A stretch of DNA of 64,000 bases, from contig OY759224.1 of assembly GCA_963662175.1 (NCBI GenBank), positions 10,094,550-10,158,549 on the forward strand. The letters are read 5' to 3'. This stretch comes from Aradus depressus. Lineage: Eukaryota > Arthropoda > Insecta > Hemiptera > Aradidae. Within the stretch, counting starts at the first letter, position 1, and each line of letters begins with the position of its first letter. A model generated the notes under the pieces. The model was not told the origin of the DNA. It did not search any database and was given only the letters and a program-made list of their open reading frames with translations. The position numbers and the translations under genes were made by a program. Shown here piece by piece: positions 61,691-64,000 of the stretch.

Positions 61691-61769
61691 GACAAGATAT
61701 GGAAATTATATTTAAGATTTTTCCGTAGATATTGTGAAACACTTAATAAAAAATATAATAATATTTTTA
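61691..61769. other. Spacer
   Basis: TTATTTAAGATTTTTCCGTA, then GTGAAACACTTAATAAAAA, similar to 32560-32580 reversed. Confidence 0.4.
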
Positions 61770-61912
61770 AAAAAATATTATTTACTTCACAAAATATATA
61801 AAATATATGGTTGTACTTTCGGTATTGCTATCATCTTGAGCCACGACCAGTATTTGTCAAGTCGTGGCTGAAGATGGTAGCAATACCGAAAGTACTCCCA
61901 TATATCATATCA
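61770..61912 (+). ncRNA. Hammerhead-like inverted repeat, best core
   Basis: CTGAAGA (61868-61874), T, GGTA - GCAA - TACC, GAAA (61888-61891): every conserved core base fits. A perfect 7-bp stem CCACGAC (61841-61847) / GTCGTGG (61861-61867) abuts CTGAAGA where stem I should be. After GAAA comes GTACTCCCATATAT, whose partner is the outer left arm. Between that partner and stem I lies the mirror image of the core rather than a simple cleavage triplet, so self-cleavage as a monomer is uncertain. The right arm is separated from its flank (62436 onward) by the next element. Confidence 0.55.
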
Positions 61913-62435
61913 TATATATAAAGCTGAAAATGTCTGTGCGTTGTATCGCTATAACTCACGAACGGCTTGATGGATTTGATTAATTTTTTTTAAAATTTGT
62001 TCATCATTGTCTGAGGAAGGTTATAGGCGTATTAGTACCTCAATATCTGGTCCAGCATCCACTCACGCAATCTTTGTAACTCGAAACCCATTGCAATGAT
62101 TAATGAGGAATCTTTTTGAATAGATAAGTTTTATCTACCGGAAGGTTAAGGTCTATTTTTTAATCAACCCCTGGTCCATCCCAGCATCCACTCACGCAAT
62201 CTTTGTAACTCGAAAACCATTGCAACGATTAATGAGAAATCTTTTTGAATAAATTAGTTTTAGCTCCAAAGCTAGCGTTACTACAGTTGAAGGACTATAA
62301 GTCTTATTCCGTATGAATAATTGAAAATTATAACATCATGAATGTACTGTCGAGGAACTGAATAGCCTTATAGGAGATATTGGGAGATAAGTCAAAGTTC
62401 CTTCGGGCAACGCCGGGTATTACTGCTAGTATTAT
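61913..62435 (+). mobile_element. Helitron-like insertion, about 520 bp
   Basis: Starts near a TC (TCATATATATAAAGCTG) and ends CTGCTAG followed by T, fitting Helitron TC...CTRR ends between A and T. Just before the end, CGGGCAACGCCGGGTATTAC is the usual short GC-rich segment. No duplication is formed, and the flanks (CCCATATA and TATTATATATTTTGTG) rejoin as in 32500-32520. It contains a duplicated segment of about 120 bp (CCACTCACGCAATCTTTGTA at 62050 and 62178). Confidence 0.5.
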
Positions 62436-62542
62436 ATATTTTGTGAAATGGACAATGTTTTTTAAAAACATGCGTTTTTTTCATGTATTTTTTAAGATAT
62501 GGAGGCTTGGATATTATACATAAAGTTTGTATTTGGTAATGA
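62436..62542. other. Continuation of the split unit, then spacer
   Basis: GTGAAATGGACAATGTTTTT matches GTGAAATAGATAATGTTAAA at 32508. Nothing further. Confidence 0.55.
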
Positions 62543-62805
62543 CAGGACTTTCATATACCAACCACATTTTTACAGATCACTCTCTTTCTCCCCCTCCTCC
62601 CTCAAATTCATTTCATACTGTCGCGTTTGTCTATAAGATATTCTTAGAATTACCCTGTACAATGAAACAAAAAAAACCGTTGAAGCTAACTCATTACTTT
62701 CAGATATCCAGTAATGCCAGGATGAAATGATTTTGGGAGTGGGGAGTGGAAAGGAGAGTGGTCTGTATAAAAGTGGTGGGTATAAGAAAGTCCTGTTATA
62801 GCCAC
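62543..62805. mobile_element. Fold-back element, 263 bp
   Basis: Arms ACAGGACTTTCATATACC... (about 62543-62600) and 62740-62805 are inverse with scattered mismatches: TTACAGATCACTCTC versus GAGAGTGGTCTGTA. Centre of about 140 bp. A relative is at 51183-51389. No hammerhead-like core. Confidence 0.8.
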
Positions 62806-63115
62806 AGCATTTATTATTTCCCCAGCTTGATGTTTCCATTGCGATTTTTGATTTGCGACCCCCTTAAAAAAAAGTCTCTCAAACGACGACATCTATTGAT
62901 TTTCAGCCAAATCGACCAAAAGAAAGCGTGCTATTAGGGGGGAGGCTCAAAAAAAAAAAATATTATAACTTTTCAAATTTCGACGATATCGGTCTAATGG
63001 AAGGGGTGTTCAGGGCAGGGGGCTCAATTCAAAAACCGTAAATAAACTATTGAATATTAGTGCAAACGGTCGACTAGTTTTGGAGGGGGAAGTACATTGC
63101 TGGAGATTCCCCAAC
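62806..63115 (-). repeat. Rep-J copy
   Basis: 62880-63115: ACATCTATTGATTTTCAGCC, GATATCGGTCTAATGGAAGG, AACGGTCGACTAGTTTTGG, GGGAAGTACATTGCTGG. Before it, unassigned. Confidence 0.75.
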
Positions 63116-63539
63116 GACTTTTTTTTATTTTGCAGCCTGTTAAGAAAATAACCTTTAACCTTTCAGGGAACCTCACTCTTCGCCATTGGTTCTGTACCCC
63201 GATTCAATAAATGTCTGTTTAATTTTAAAAGAAATGCTTCTTCTGTAGCTTGAGTGATCTACGTCAAATCAAAGAAAAGATGAAAGTGACTGAAAAAATG
63301 AAAAAAAAAAAAATGAAGAAATAATATGATGTATGAAGACAGAGAAAGATAATTGGAGGTAGAATAGCGGGTCTCAGCCTTTTTTTATATTTCTGTGTCG
63401 AACTACCTCCAGAGGTAACATCGTCACGGAATCATTCACACCAAATCTTTTCTTAATAGAATGAAAGAAAAAGGTTTTTCTTTTTTCTTTTTTCTTTTGT
63501 CTAAAGCGACCTTAAGAAAAAAGAATAAAAAGAAAAAGA
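63116..63539. other. Unassigned; possible hAT end
   Basis: AGCGGGTCTCAGCCTTTTTT near 63367 recalls the GGTTCTCAACCTTTTT end of Charlie-type hAT elements; no partner is seen. Poly-A and poly-T runs. Confidence 0.3.
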
Positions 63540-63775
63540 CGGGTTAATAACCGGCAGTGTACTTCCCCAGCGCGAATTAATCATCAAAATATTTATGAAA
63601 AAAGGTTCCGGACATTTTGAGTTTCCTCCGAAGGACGGTGTGTTGATGTTACCTCCCAAATAAAAGAGATAAAGGGCCTATCCCGCCGAGGCTCTTAGGT
63701 TTTTTATCTGAGAAAACCTTGAGCATGCCGTCCTTCGAGTCTGATCCTCTGCGATGTCAGGTACTAGATACAAAT
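63540..63775. repeat. Rep-J start and SINE-1 fragments
   Basis: 63540-63600: CCGGCAGTGTACTTCCCC, Rep-J. 63621-63680: SINE-1 body on minus (CCGAAGGACGGTGTG). 63690-63775: SINE-1 on plus (CTCTTAGGTTTTTTATCT, ATGCCGTCCTTCG). Opposite orientations, as at 35.6 kb. Confidence 0.65.
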
Positions 63776-64000
63776 TGGGACATGACTGAAGAACAATAAA
63801 ACATTTGCCATGAATTATTTCCGAATTACCTTACTTTTTCCTCCCCAGCAACTGGCCTATATTTGTCAATAAAATATTTCAAGTTCAAAAAAAAACTAGA
63901 AATTAAGTAGGTAGTTTTTTTATTTTGAGTTCTGAATTACAACTGAGTTTTATTTACCAAAACAAAATGTAGAAAGGTAGACTTGTCAGTGTCTTCGTTT
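63776..64000. other. No feature to window end
   Basis: AT-rich, no repeat match. Confidence 0.45.

Overview
This window reads as intergenic DNA from an AT-rich, transposon-laden animal genome, most likely an insect. The pointers are: mariner, Tigger/pogo, hAT, PIF/Harbinger, Jockey-like and R1-like remnants; about 30-35 copies of one tRNA-derived SINE; and 3' SINE tails made of CCTAA units, the complement of the insect telomere repeat TTAGG. I cannot name the species. I found no intact host protein gene, rRNA or true tRNA gene. The longest open frame (204 codons, minus strand near 36.3-36.9 kb) is a Tigger transposase tail running out into non-coding DNA.

Families, with working names. SINE-1: about 345 bp, tRNA-like head with Pol III A and B boxes, two body hairpins, tail of either CCTAACCTAA or ATAACTAA. 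SINE-2: a second tRNA-headed SINE (46.9 and 13.2 kb). Rep-J: the commonest background repeat, about 25 pieces, with long terminal inverted repeats. Rep-C, D, E, G, H, I, K, M and N: repeats present here two to five times. Hammerhead-like units: inverted repeats whose arms carry CTGANGA - short stem - GAAA.

Layout. 0-6.5 kb: Rep-E and Rep-J pieces, a broken mariner (1.15-1.65 kb), an inverted-repeat element with a coding-like relic (3.06-3.77 kb) and a hAT element with a perfect 8-bp duplication (4.80-5.48 kb). 6.5-19.4 kb: hAT relics, a duplicated block around an inverted-repeat element (7.5-8.4 kb), nested Rep-C/Rep-G/SINE-1, several fold-backs, a 66/73-bp minisatellite (16.2-16.8 kb) and a 750-bp Tigger inside Rep-K. 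19.4-31 kb: a shattered Helitron-like gene, many SINE-1 copies, Rep-E, a promoter-like motif cluster (25.75 kb) and a 200-bp hairpin. 31-45 kb: SINE-1 in Rep-G, a 528-bp hAT, an R1-like LINE tail, a 300-bp Tigger, a 1-kb Harbinger holding a SINE-1, and a 118-bp tandem array. 45-64 kb: Rep-H copies carrying two different insertions, a 1.2-kb inverted repeat interrupted by SINE-2, Jockey-like LINE tails, a 350-bp MITE, and hammerhead-like units including one split by a Helitron-like insertion.

The sequence acts as its own control. Several insertions can be matched to an uninterrupted copy of the host repeat elsewhere in the window, which fixes their ends and gives a relative order of events. 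The strongest leads for something new are the telomere-like SINE tails, the set of hammerhead-like inverted repeats, and the 755-bp palindrome-rich element at 45.4-46.2 kb.
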